Assembly: GCA_015063585.1 (NCBI GenBank)
Contig: SVTW01000003.1
Span: forward strand, 1-64,000
Length of the DNA: 64,000 bases
Direction of reading: 5' to 3'
DNA from: Oscillospiraceae bacterium
Lineage (GTDB): Bacteria; Bacillota; Clostridia; Oscillospirales; CAG-272
Numbering within the stretch: position 1 is the first letter of the stretch; each line of letters starts with the position of its first letter. This document shows positions 42,931-53,506 of the stretch, piece by piece. The notes below the pieces were generated by a model. That model was given only the letters and a program-made list of their open reading frames with translations, was not told the DNA's origin and made no database searches. Both the position numbers and the translations under genes were made by a program.

Positions 42931-43442
42931 CTTTATCGGCAGTGCCGGCAGGGTCTTGGCTAGCCTCGACGGCAATTGGTAATATCTAAGCCCTGAGCCG
43001 ACGCGCACTCCATCACACAATAAAAATTATTCGGGAAAGTTCTTGAAAGGTGTCGGAAAACTTCTTTCAAGAAGTTTTCTGACGAAAAAACGCATCTCCC
43101 GTGTTGCTCTCGGCACTCCAAAGCCGATTTTTCTTTGCAAGAAGGAGGCGCAAAGAAAAATCTATCAAAAAGAAACGCCGATCAGGGAATTTCGCGCTCT
43201 GCGGAGCGCGCCAAGGGCTACTCGCCCTTGACCTCGCAAGCTTTTGAAAAAGCTTGACCAAAACTTTTCCGAAAGGGACTCTCGCTTTTTCGCGAGTGCC
43301 GGCAGGGTCTTGGCGGCGCCTGACGGCAATCGGCAGTACCTAAGCCCTGAGCTGACGCGCACTCCATCACACTATCAAAATCGTTCGGGAAAGTTCTTGA
43401 AAGGTGTCGGAAAACTTCTTTCAAGAAGTTTTCTGACGAAAA
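42931..43442 (+). repeat. Composite intergenic repeat B-A-C-B-A
   Basis: See 26661-27170. Confidence 0.9.
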
Positions 43443-43522
43443 CCGCGCCCCCGCATTAATCGCGTCCCCGCGTCAAACGTGTCGGAAAACTTCTTTCAAG
43501 AAGTTTTCTGACAAAAAATATT

Positions 43523-44623
43523 TTAATTATATCTTCCGTTTTCCACGCGAATCATTTTGCCGCCCGTGATGCCGGAGGGCTCGCAGGTGGTGATGATCAC
43601 CTGCCGATCGCGAATCTTTGACGAAAGATAAACGCGGCGGGTGGAATCAAGCTCGGAGAAAACGTCGTCAAACAGAAACACAGGTCGTTCTCCCGTGATC
43701 TCGGCGCAAACCTCACCCTCGGCAAGCTTCATGGCAAGCGCTAAGGAACGTTGCTGTCCTTGCGACGCAAAAGCACGCGCAGGACGCTCGTTTACGTCGA
43801 TTTCAATATCATCCTTATGAATCCCCCAAAGCGTGCTCCCCGCGCCAATTTCGCGGTCGTAGTGCGACGTAAGAAGCTTTAAATAGCTCTCCTCGGCTTT
43901 CTTTGTGTCAAGATACTCCTCAGGGGCAAGATGCGAGGATCCGCTGTAACGCACGCTCGGCTTTTCTCGCTCCCCCGTCATCTCCTCAAAGCAAGCGCAT
44001 ACATGACGCTCGGCTCGCGCGAGATATTCGGTGCGGTATTTCGAGATCACAGCCGCTTCGTGCGCAAGCTGTACCGACCAAAATTCAATGGTATCCGAAA
44101 AGGTCTTTCGATCCTCCTCGGCATTTCGGATCAGTTGATTTCTCTGCTTTAAAATTTGATTGTATCGCTGCAGGCTTTTTAAATAGACAGGATAAAGCTG
44201 CGAGAGCGCAATATCAAGATAGTTTCGTCTCTCGCCCGGCCCCTCCTTGATCAAAGACAAATGCTCGGGACAGAACAAAACGGTTCGAAACGCGCCTACT
44301 ACGTCAGACAGCCGATCGATCTTTACGTGATTGTGTTCGATCCTGCGCCTTCTTCCCTTCATCATGCGGACCGTGATGTTTTGCCGACGCACCGAATCGC
44401 TGAAATCAAGCGAGATCTCTGCCATGTCGGCTCCGAATCGGATCATTTCTTCTTCATGCGACGTGCGAAAGCTTTTTCCAATGGCTGTGAAGCTGATTGC
44501 CTCCAACAGGTTTGTTTTTCCTTGCGCGTTGTTTCCAATCAGAATATTCACCCCTCTGTCGAATTGGATCTCCGCTTCTTCGATGTTGCGAAAATTTTTT
44601 ACTTTGATCGCATGACATTCCAT
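43523..44623 (-). CDS. recF: DNA replication/repair protein RecF
   Basis: NILIGNNAQGKTNLLEAI, LIKEGPGERRNYLD, FASQGQQRSLALAMKLAE, VFLFDDVFSELD; start trimmed to MECHAIKVKNFRN. Confidence 0.94.
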   Translation of the reverse strand: MECHAIKVKNFRNIEEAEIQFDRGVNILIGNNAQGKTNLLEAISFTAIGKSFRTSHEEEMIRFGADMAEISLDFSDSVRRQNITVRMMKGRRRRIEHNHVKIDRLSDVVGAFRTVLFCPEHLSLIKEGPGERRNYLDIALSQLYPVYLKSLQRYNQILKQRNQLIRNAEEDRKTFSDTIEFWSVQLAHEAAVISKYRTEYLARAERHVCACFEEMTGEREKPSVRYSGSSHLAPEEYLDTKKAEESYLKLLTSHYDREIGAGSTLWGIHKDDIEIDVNERPARAFASQGQQRSLALAMKLAEGEVCAEITGERPVFLFDDVFSELDSTRRVYLSSKIRDRQVIITTCEPSGITGGKMIRVENGRYN

Positions 44624-45300
44624 TTGCGGACTCCTTTCTGTTTCGGTTAACCAACGGGAAATATTTTTGATTGGGATACTTTTATTTTTTAATTTTAAAA
44701 GTTTTTTCAAATGTAAAGGCTTTGCTTTTTTTCAAAAAAGCAACTCTCATACGGCAAGCCAATGGCGATTTTAAGTAGATCCCTGCCTCAAACAACCCAT
44801 AGTTGTTTTCGTTGGTTTTGCTCCGTTCGGCATGCCTCACCTACGCAAAACTTCGACTCGGGGCTTCGCCCCCTCGCTCAGGATGACTCGAAAAATGTAA
44901 TTTTTTCTTTATCGGCAGTGCCGGCAGGGGTTGTTTATAACTCTGAATACAACCCCTTTTCTGGGTCATCCTGATGCGTGTAAAAGCGCAAGCGCTTTGG
45001 CGAAGGATCTTGAAACATTCTTTTAAAGGCTTTGCCTTTTTTAGAAAAGCTACTAGATTCTTCGCACGCTTGCGCGGCTCAGAATGACCCCGATAAAGAA
45101 AACGGTTTTGTATCGGCAGTGCCGGCAGGGTCTTGGTGGCGCCTGACGGCAATTGGCAATACCTGAGCCCTGAGACGATGGACACCCCATCACACCATAA
45201 AAATTGGTTCGGGAAAGTTCTTGAAAGGTGTCGGAAAACTTCTTTCAAGAAGTTTTCTGACAAAAACCGCGTCCCCCGCGTCCCCGCGGACGCGCGTTTT

Positions 45301-46452
45301 TTACTCTTTCATACGAACGGGGAGAAGCATGAAGATTTCTTCTTTTCCTTCTTCGGTGGAAACGGGCTCGATGTTGATGCTGGTGAGGGCGGAGGTCATG
45401 GAGATCTTCACCTTTTCGGCATCGCTTGCGCGTAGACTGTCGATCAGGAAGCGGTTGTTGAACGCAATGAGCAGATCTTCACCCTCATGCTCGATGTCCA
45501 CCTCGTCGTAGGTGCTTCCCATCGTGGAAACAGCCGAGATTTTGAGCAAGTTCTCCTCAAATTTCAGCTTTACGTGCGAACGAACGCTTCCCGCAACCTT
45601 TTCCTCGGTTACAAGTGCCGCTCTTTCAAGTGCCGCGATCATGGTCTCTCTGTCGGCAATTGCCGTGATGCGGTGCGTGTTTACAATAATGCGGTTGTAA
45701 TCAATATACTGACCCTCGATCAGACGCGAGAAGAAGATCATCGATCCAATGTTAAATACAATGTTCTTTCTCGTCATGTAAATGCGGACCTCCTCACGCT
45801 CATCGTCACGCAACAGCTTGATCAGCTCAATCACCGTTTTGGTGGGAATGATAAACGAGAATTGCAGCGAGGAACCGTCCTCATTTTTATTTTGAATGTC
45901 GGTGTGAACCGAGCACTTTGCAAGCTTGAAGCTGTCGCAGGATACCATGAGCAGGTTGCCCTCGGTCACACGGAAATAACAACCGTTGAGGACCGGTCGC
46001 TGGTCGTTGGACGCCATGGCGTATGTGATTTTGGAAAGCATGCTTTTGAGAACAGACTGCCCGATCACAAATCCGTCCGACGTGACCAAACGCGGGATCG
46101 CAGGATAGGTCTCGCCTGCCAAAGCGTTCATTTTGTGGCTCGATTTGCCGCTCGTGATGCAAGCCTGAAGCTTGTCGTCAACCTCCAGCGTGATCTTTTC
46201 GCCTTCCATTACACGCAGCGTTTGCGTGAACTTTTGCGCGTTTACAATGAAGGTTCCCGCTTCCTCAACCTGTGCGTCAACCGTGATGCGCATACCCTTT
46301 TCACCGTCAAAGGTGGTCAAAACGCAGCTTCCGTTCTCCTGTGCGTCGATCAGAATACCGTCGATCGATGCCTGCGTGGATTTGCCCGATACCGCTCCCA
46401 TCAGGGGCGCTACCGAATCGCTGATTTCTTTTCTGTTGAATATAATTTTCAT
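45301..46452 (-). CDS. dnaN: DNA polymerase III beta clamp
   Basis: MKIIFNRKEISDSVAPLMGAVSGKST..., C-term VLLPVRMKE; adjacent to dnaA. Confidence 0.95.
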   Translation of the reverse strand: MKIIFNRKEISDSVAPLMGAVSGKSTQASIDGILIDAQENGSCVLTTFDGEKGMRITVDAQVEEAGTFIVNAQKFTQTLRVMEGEKITLEVDDKLQACITSGKSSHKMNALAGETYPAIPRLVTSDGFVIGQSVLKSMLSKITYAMASNDQRPVLNGCYFRVTEGNLLMVSCDSFKLAKCSVHTDIQNKNEDGSSLQFSFIIPTKTVIELIKLLRDDEREEVRIYMTRKNIVFNIGSMIFFSRLIEGQYIDYNRIIVNTHRITAIADRETMIAALERAALVTEEKVAGSVRSHVKLKFEENLLKISAVSTMGSTYDEVDIEHEGEDLLIAFNNRFLIDSLRASDAEKVKISMTSALTSINIEPVSTEEGKEEIFMLLPVRMKE

Positions 46453-46629
46453 GTGTGGAATCTCCTTATATCAAAATTGAAGGTCCCTTCCGCTCTCTCG
46501 CTTCCGCGAAGCGGTAGAAAGAAGGAAAGATAGATAGATTAAGTAGTCGTCGTAGAAGTAGGGTTTGGGGATTGCGTGGAAAACCCCGAAAACCCTTATG
46601 CCATAAGGCTTTTCCCGCTCCTTGACTTT

Positions 46630-46999
46630 TGAAAACAAGGTGGAAAAAACAAGGAAAAGCTGTGGACAAAATGTGGAAAACTTTTTCTCCCTTCGCTCTT
46701 TTTCATCCAAAAAGCGTTTTGGAACGGCAAAAGACCGAAAATTGGATTTTTCCACATGCCGAAAAAAATATTTGAAATGTGGAAAACGTGAAACAAAACG
46801 ACATTTTAGGAAGGATCGGTCCGTTTTTCCACAGACCGTATTTTTCACTTTCCCACAAGCATTTTTGATGCCATGCTTATGATTTTGATGCGGTTTTGCG
46901 ACGTTATCAACAGGTTTTCAAGAGTTTTCCCCTGTGTTTTCCACAGGTGTGGAAAACCTTGTGGAAAACTTTGAATTTATCCACAACCCGTTTTTTTCG
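46630..46999. other. Candidate oriC segment: cluster of DnaA-box-like motifs between dnaA and dnaN
   Basis: Perfect TTATCCACA at 46977-46985, TTATCAACA at 46904-46912, many TTTTCCACA/TGTGGAAAA motifs. Confidence 0.7.
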
Positions 47000-48367
47000 T
47001 TAACCCATGATCTCTTTTTTCAGCTCGTTCATTTCCACGGCAAATACCGAATCAAACTGCGCTTTTTGAGAGGTTGAGTTGTAGGATGCCATGATCGTGG
47101 TGTGATCGCGGTCGTAGATCTTTGCAATGTTCGGGAAGGACATTTCGGTCAATTCACGGATCAGATAGATCGAAACGTGACGCGCCGCCGCGATCTCCTT
47201 GTTTCTCTTGGGGCCGATCATATCCTCTTTCGAAATTTTATACTTATGGAAAACAGCCGAGAAAATCTTATCCACCGTGATGCTCACGGGCTCGGCTCCC
47301 TCCAGCAGCTCGGAAATGCACTCGCGCGCAACGTCCATCGTGATCACCTTGCCCGAGATAAAGGTAAGAGCCGCAAGCTTTTTGATCGCGCCCTCGATCT
47401 GTCGGATATTCGAGCGCAGGTTCTCGCCCAAAAACGTCAGCACGTCGTCGGGGATCACCACGCTCACCTGCTCGGCTTTCTTTTTGATGATCGCAATGCG
47501 AAGCTCCAGATCGGGCGGCTCAATGTCGGCGATCAGTCCCCACTCGAAGCGCGATTTGAGACGGTCCTCCAGCGTTTTGATGTCACGCGGCGGACGGTCG
47601 GAGGTGAGAATGATCTGCTTCTTTTCCTCATACAGCGCGTTGAAGGTGTGGAAAAATTCCTCCTGCGTGGAGATCTTACCCGCGATAAACTGAATATCGT
47701 CGATCAGAAGAACGTCGCAGGTGCGGTATTTGTCGCGAAAATCCTCCATTGTTTTGGTGGCAAGGCAGGAGATCATCTGGTTGGTGAAATCCTCACCCTT
47801 TGTGTAAATGATCTTGATATCGGGGTTGTTTTGCTTGAGACGGTTGATCATTGCGTAGAGCAGGTGCGTTTTTCCAAGGCCGCTGTTTCCGTAAATAAAG
47901 AGCGGGTTGTAATTGTTTGCCGGGTCGTTTGCCACTGCAACGCACGCCGCGTGCGCAAATTTGTTTGTGCTGCCAACGATGAAATTTTCAAATGTGTATT
48001 CAAAATTGTAGTTGGGCAGGCTCTTTTTGAGCGCCTCGTTTTTCTTTGGTTCGGAGACCCTTTGCGGTGTTGAGGTTCGGATACCGTCGGACGCCAACGC
48101 TTTCCCTGTGAAAATCAGATTCACCTCAACCGTGAATCCGAGCAGGTTGCAAAAAGCCTCACGGATCGAATCCATATAGCGGTTATGAATGATATCATAT
48201 TTAAATTCCGAGTTGATCCCCAGCGTAATGGTGTCCTCTTGATAGGAAATGATCTCGATGTTTCCAAACCAAAGGTCAATTGTAGACTCCGAGAGCTTTT
48301 CGCGGAAGGAATTCACCACCATTTCCCAAACGGGGCGAATTTCCTCGATGTAATTACGTTCTGCCAA
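47000..48367 (-). CDS. dnaA: Chromosomal replication initiator protein DnaA
   Basis: NPLFIYGNSGLGKTHLLYAM, LLIDDIQFIAGK, GPKRNKEIAAARHVSIYLIRELTEMSFPNIAKIYDRDHTTIMAS. Confidence 0.97.
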   Translation of the reverse strand: MAERNYIEEIRPVWEMVVNSFREKLSESTIDLWFGNIEIISYQEDTITLGINSEFKYDIIHNRYMDSIREAFCNLLGFTVEVNLIFTGKALASDGIRTSTPQRVSEPKKNEALKKSLPNYNFEYTFENFIVGSTNKFAHAACVAVANDPANNYNPLFIYGNSGLGKTHLLYAMINRLKQNNPDIKIIYTKGEDFTNQMISCLATKTMEDFRDKYRTCDVLLIDDIQFIAGKISTQEEFFHTFNALYEEKKQIILTSDRPPRDIKTLEDRLKSRFEWGLIADIEPPDLELRIAIIKKKAEQVSVVIPDDVLTFLGENLRSNIRQIEGAIKKLAALTFISGKVITMDVARECISELLEGAEPVSITVDKIFSAVFHKYKISKEDMIGPKRNKEIAAARHVSIYLIRELTEMSFPNIAKIYDRDHTTIMASYNSTSQKAQFDSVFAVEMNELKKEIMG

Positions 48368-48553
48368 CGGCTTGACTCCTTTCTTTTGCTTCTTCCTGAC
48401 TTTTATTATCTATAAATTCTTAAATATTAAATTACGCGCATGCGTTTATAATATATATTAATATTATAACATATAATTACCTATATTACAATGATAATAT
48501 TATAATTTAAAAAAAGTTTACAATTTTTTTCTGAAAAGGCGAAAAATATCCTA

Positions 48554-48581
48554 TTGACAGAATGAAAAAAAGGGGTATAAT
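48554..48581 (+). promoter_or_regulatory. Promoter upstream of copA-like gene
   Basis: TTGACA-16-TATAAT. Confidence 0.65.
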
Positions 48582-48626
48582 GAAAGTTGGTTCGTTATGA
48601 CTAACTCCCGAAAAAAGGAAAAAGGA

Positions 48627-51269
48627 ATGAAAAGACTACATTTTACATTACAAGGAATGAGCTGTGCGGCATGTGTGGCACATGTGGAGCGCGCGGTCAG
48701 AAGCGTTGTGGGAGAGGATACCCCCTTTACGGTGTCGCTCCTGACCAACTCGCTCACGGTTCTGCCAAATGAGGAGCTTTCGCAGGAGGAAGCCGATGCG
48801 CTTACCGAGCGTCTCGCGGCGGCAATACGCGCGGCGGGATATACGCTTTTAACCGAGGCTCCGACCGATGAGGGGCAGAATCGCGAATCCCGCGCGCGGC
48901 TGATCCGTTTGATCCTCTCGGCACTCTTTACGCTCGGCGTGATGTATCTCTCCATGGGCGGCATGATTGGGCTTCCGATCCCCTCCTTCCTCACGGGAGA
49001 TGCGGGCGGACTTTTCATGGCACTCGCGCAATTGATCCTGACGCTGCCCGTAATCGTTTTGAATTTCAAATTTTTCAAAAACGGATTTTCCTCCCTTCTG
49101 CACCGCACACCCAACATGGATTCGCTGATCGCGGTGGGATCGGGAGCCTCCTTGCTCTACGGTATTTTTGCGATTGTAATGATCGCACGTGCGGCGGGAA
49201 ATGCCGAAATCATTCACACGTGGGTGCATGATCTCTATTTTGAGTCGGCGGCAATGATCCTCACGCTCGTCTCGCTCGGAAAGCTGCTGGAATCGCGCGC
49301 AAAGGACAAAGCCTCCGACGCGGTGCGCTCTCTTGCCCGTCTCTCTCCCAAATTCGCAACCCTTTTGCGGGACGGAAAAGAATGTTCGGTTCCGATCTCC
49401 GAGATCCGCGTTGGCGACCTGCTTCTGATCCGCGCGGGGGAGCTTATCGCGGTGGACGGTGAGGTGGTTTCGGGTACGGGATCGGCGGACGAATCGGCTC
49501 TCACGGGTGAGAGCATGCCTGTGGAAAAAGAGGTGGGGGCGCAGGTCCGCGCCGCCTGCGTGATGCTCACGGGTGCCGTTACCGTGCGTGCCACGGGTGT
49601 GGGTGAGGACAGTTCCCTTGCCCGTATCATTCGCCTGCTGGAGGACGCCGCAGCATCCAAAGCCCCCATCGCGCGCATTGCCGACCGCGTGAGCGCCGTA
49701 TTTGTTCCCTGCGTGATGGCAATTTCGGCTCTTACGCTGGTCGTTTGGCTGCTCCTGACGCAAAATGCCGAGCATGCCCTGCGCTCGGCGATCTCGGTTT
49801 TGGTTATTTCCTGCCCCTGTGCGCTCGGACTTGCGACACCGACTGCGATCACGGTGGGGATCGGACGCGCGGCACGAAGCGGAATTCTCTTTCGAAATGC
49901 CGAGTCGCTTGAAAAGCTCTGCTCGGTCAAAACCGTTGTGTTTGATAAAACGGGTACGCTGACCGAGGGCAAGCCTGCCGTGACCGCGCTGATCTCCTAT
50001 CGGGAACCGGCACATCGCGTGCTCTCTTGCGCCGCCGCTGTGGAACGTCTTTCCTCGCATCCGCTGGCACCTGCCGTGAGCGCGGCGGCAGGATCGATCC
50101 TGTGCGAGCGAGGCGCCGATTGTCAGCCCCTTGCGGTAAGCGATTTTGAAGCGCTTGTAGGCTATGGAGCGGTTGGAACGGTGGAAGGTGTGCGCTGTTA
50201 CGTTGGCAAGCCCGACGCGGCTTTTCTCGCCTCTGTGCGCGCCTCCGTGCCGACCGATCCCGCGCTTTTGCGTGAGGGTATGTGCGAAAAAGACGACACG
50301 TCCTCGCTCTTTTCGGATTTTGCGGCTTTGGAATCGCTCGGAAAGACGGTTGTAATTGTAAAATTTGATACCGCGGTGGTTGGTCTGATTGCCATTGCCG
50401 ACCAGATCCGAACCGACTCACGCGAGGCGATCGCGCTTCTGCATGAGCAGGATATCAAGGCGCTGATGCTGACGGGCGATAACGAACGCACTGCCGAGGC
50501 AATTGCGGCAGACGCCGCTCTCGACGGCTTTTACGCGGGTCTTTTGCCCGAGGACAAGGAACGTATGGTGTATCAGCTCTCCAAGCAGGCTCCCTGCGCG
50601 ATGGTGGGAGACGGAATCAACGATTCTCCTGCCCTTGTGCGTGCCGACGTTGGCATTGCGATCGGAACGGGTACCGAAACCGCCATCGATTCCGCCGACG
50701 TGGTGCTCTCGCGCCCCTCTCTGCTCGGCGTGGCTGAGGCTTTCGGCATCAGCCGCGTCACGATCCGCGTCATTCGCCAAAATTTGTTCTGGGCGCTTTT
50801 CTACAACGCCGTTTGTATTCCCGTTGCGGCGGGTCTGTTTTATCCTCTTCTTGGCTGGCAGCTCAGCCCGATGCTGGCATCGGCGGCAATGAGCTGTTCC
50901 TCGGTGTTTGTCGTCCTCAACGCTCTGCGCCTGAAAACGATGAATCTGAATACAAAAAAACACGCACGGGTTGAAAATTCCCGTGCGTCAAGCATAAAAA
51001 AGAATGAAAATCATGAAAATATGGATCATAAAGGAGAACAAGAAGACATGCTGTTTCATACCGAAAAGACCTACGTCCTCCACGTGGAGGGAATGATGTG
51101 CCCGCGTTGCGTGGCGCACGTGAAAACCGCTTTGGAAGGCGTCAAGGGCGTCAAGCGCGCCGACGTTGACCTCGATTCCAAAACCGCTACCGTGGTTGCC
51201 ACCCTAAAGGACGACTCCGCCCTGTGTAAGGCGGTTGTCGACGCGGGCTATGAGGTTGTAAAGGAATAA
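48627..51269 (+). CDS. copA: Copper-type P1B ATPase with in-frame C-terminal HMA (CopZ-like) domain
   Basis: GMSCAACVAHVERA, SCPCALGLATPTAITVG, DKTGTLTEGKP, GDGINDSPAL; C-terminal GMMCPRCVAHVKTAL. Confidence 0.92.
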   Translation: MKRLHFTLQGMSCAACVAHVERAVRSVVGEDTPFTVSLLTNSLTVLPNEELSQEEADALTERLAAAIRAAGYTLLTEAPTDEGQNRESRARLIRLILSALFTLGVMYLSMGGMIGLPIPSFLTGDAGGLFMALAQLILTLPVIVLNFKFFKNGFSSLLHRTPNMDSLIAVGSGASLLYGIFAIVMIARAAGNAEIIHTWVHDLYFESAAMILTLVSLGKLLESRAKDKASDAVRSLARLSPKFATLLRDGKECSVPISEIRVGDLLLIRAGELIAVDGEVVSGTGSADESALTGESMPVEKEVGAQVRAACVMLTGAVTVRATGVGEDSSLARIIRLLEDAAASKAPIARIADRVSAVFVPCVMAISALTLVVWLLLTQNAEHALRSAISVLVISCPCALGLATPTAITVGIGRAARSGILFRNAESLEKLCSVKTVVFDKTGTLTEGKPAVTALISYREPAHRVLSCAAAVERLSSHPLAPAVSAAAGSILCERGADCQPLAVSDFEALVGYGAVGTVEGVRCYVGKPDAAFLASVRASVPTDPALLREGMCEKDDTSSLFSDFAALESLGKTVVIVKFDTAVVGLIAIADQIRTDSREAIALLHEQDIKALMLTGDNERTAEAIAADAALDGFYAGLLPEDKERMVYQLSKQAPCAMVGDGINDSPALVRADVGIAIGTGTETAIDSADVVLSRPSLLGVAEAFGISRVTIRVIRQNLFWALFYNAVCIPVAAGLFYPLLGWQLSPMLASAAMSCSSVFVVLNALRLKTMNLNTKKHARVENSRASSIKKNENHENMDHKGEQEDMLFHTEKTYVLHVEGMMCPRCVAHVKTALEGVKGVKRADVDLDSKTATVVATLKDDSALCKAVVDAGYEVVKE

Positions 51270-51343
51270 TAGTTGGTTTTTTTCTGACATTTTGTTATAC
51301 GGGGGGACTTTGCAAAAGTCCCCCCGTATTCATTCGCTCTCAT

Positions 51344-51690
51344 GTTGCTCTCGGCTCTCCACAGCCGATTTTTCTTTGCAGGAAGGAGGCGCAAAGAAAA
51401 ATCTATCAAAAAGAAACGCCGATCAGGGAGTTTCGCGCTCTGCGGAGCGCGCCAATGGCTACTCGCCCTTGACCTCGCAAGCTTTTGAAAAAGCTTGACC
51501 AAAACTTTTCCAAAGGAGCTCTCGCTTTTTTTCGCGAGTGCCGGCAGGGTCTTGGTGGCGCCTGACGGCAATCGGGAGCACCTAAGTCCTGAGCCGGTGG
51601 ACACCCCATCACACCATAAAAATTGGTTCGGGAAAGTTCTTGAAAGGTGTCGGAAAACTTCTTTCAAGAAGTTTTCTGACGAAACCCGCG
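51344..51690 (+). repeat. Intergenic repeat C-B-A (lacks the upstream B-A)
   Basis: Module C 51344-51511 followed by B and hairpin A. Confidence 0.88.
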
Positions 51691-51723
51691 TCCCCACGTT
51701 TCCGCGTTTTTGCATATTTCTTT

Positions 51724-52674
51724 TTATTCCTCGAAGCAATGATAGGTTTCGAGGATATGTTTACCGATGTCGTAGAGAAGATCTACGGCTTTTTGTTTTA
51801 GGTGAAGCGGCGGATCGAGGAGGGAGGTAACGGTTTGATCGCCGTGCGTCCAGGGCTTGCGGTGGTAGGGAATATTGCGCGAATGCAGGAGCGTGTAAGA
51901 AGCTTCAAACGTAAAGAAGCCGTCGTAATTCACATCAAGCAGGGCTTGCATGATGGCATCGAAATTGATGATCCCCGCAAACGGCCAGCTGTGGTGGTGG
52001 ACGTCACCGAAATTATCCGAAATATGCAGACCCTTGAGTTTATCGCCGAGGTCTTTGATATGTTGGTACTGTCCCTCAAGCGGACGTCTTGTTACAATGT
52101 TGCTGTGCGCCGTATCCCAGCAGGCGGCGAGCAGAGGGTGGTTGACGTGATCCAAAAAACGCCGCATTTCGGCACCCGTTGTGAATTTTGTATTCGTGTT
52201 GTCCCAATTTTCGGTCATAACCGTGATGTTATATTTCTCCATGAGGTCAAAGAATTCGCGATAAAATTTTGTATTGTAGCGGTAAAAATCTGCCTCGGTA
52301 AAGGAGTCGTGCGGGCAGGCATGGACCACAATGCGGTCAATGCCGAGCAGGTGACAGATCTCAATGGATCGGCGGATCGCGCGGATATTGGTGCGATAGG
52401 TCTCGTCGTTTGGATTTTCAAACACCTGCAAGCAGGGATCGTGCAGACACGGCGCATGCGAAACGACAAAACGCACGCCTGCCTGTGCCGCGGCGTTTCC
52501 CCATTCGTCTGCCAATCGACGCCAACCGTTGTCGTCCTCGGAGAAAAATTCGGGAATGCTACCCGATTGTTCCAAATTGATGTATCGAAATTTTGTACCC
52601 GCAAAATGCTTGATGCATTCGGTCATCGATTCTGCGTACAGAGACAAATCGCCCGTGGAGGTTACCAGCTTCAT
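51724..52674 (-). CDS. Sugar phosphate isomerase/epimerase (xylose-isomerase-like TIM barrel)
   Basis: VVHACPHDSFTE, MTENWDNTNTKF, ACWDTAHSNI, GLHISDNFGDVHHH, FEASY. Confidence 0.85.
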   Translation of the reverse strand: MKLVTSTGDLSLYAESMTECIKHFAGTKFRYINLEQSGSIPEFFSEDDNGWRRLADEWGNAAAQAGVRFVVSHAPCLHDPCLQVFENPNDETYRTNIRAIRRSIEICHLLGIDRIVVHACPHDSFTEADFYRYNTKFYREFFDLMEKYNITVMTENWDNTNTKFTTGAEMRRFLDHVNHPLLAACWDTAHSNIVTRRPLEGQYQHIKDLGDKLKGLHISDNFGDVHHHSWPFAGIINFDAIMQALLDVNYDGFFTFEASYTLLHSRNIPYHRKPWTHGDQTVTSLLDPPLHLKQKAVDLLYDIGKHILETYHCFEE

Positions 52675-52952
52675 CTTTTTTCTCCTTTTTGACTTGTTTT
52701 GAGCCGCGCGAGCGTGCGAAGGATCTTGAAACATTCTTTTAAAGGCTTTGCCTTATTCAAAAAAGCAACTCTCATACGGCAAGCCAATGGCGATTTTAAG
52801 TAGATCCCTGCCTCAAACAACCTTTGGTTGTTTTCGTTGGTTTTGCTCCGTTCGGCATGCCTCACCTACGCAAAACTTCGACTCGGGGCTTCGCCCCTTC
52901 GCTCAGGATGACGCAGAAGGAAAATTACAAATACGCATACACGCGTGTTTTT

Positions 52953-53461
52953 CTTTATCGGTAGTGCCGGCAGGGTCTTGGAGGTGCCTGACGGCAATTG
53001 GCAATACCTGAGTCTTGAGCCGACGCGCACTCCATCACACTATAAAAATCGTTCGGGAAAGTTCTTGAAAGGTGTCGGAAAACTTCTTTCAAGAAGTTTT
53101 CTGACGAAAAACGCGTCTCCCGTGTTGCTTTCGGCATTCCACAGCCGATTTTTCTTTGCAGGAAGGAGGCGCAAAGAAAAATCTATCAAAAAGAAACGCC
53201 GATAAGGGAGTTTCGCGCTCTGCGGAGCGCGCCAAGGGCTACTCGCCCTTGACCTCGCAAGCTTTTGAAAAAGCTTGACCAAAACTTTTCCGAAAGGGGA
53301 TCTCGCTTTTTCGCGAGTGCCGGCAGGGTCTTGGTGGCGCCTGACGGCAATTGGCAATATCTATGTCTTGAGCTGATAGACACCCCATCACACTATAAAA
53401 ATTGGTTCGGGAAAGTTCTTGAAAGGTGTCGGAAAACTTCTTTCAAGAAGTTTTCTGACAA
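52953..53461 (+). repeat. Composite intergenic repeat B-A-C-B-A
   Basis: See 26661-27170. Confidence 0.9.
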
Positions 53462-53506
53462 ACCGCGTCCCCGCAAAACCCGCTCCCCCGCGTCCGTCGC
53501 GTCTTT

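Noticed and set aside
45487-46533. 348-aa plus ORF (and 47102-48073)
   Set aside because: Antisense to dnaN and dnaA respectively.
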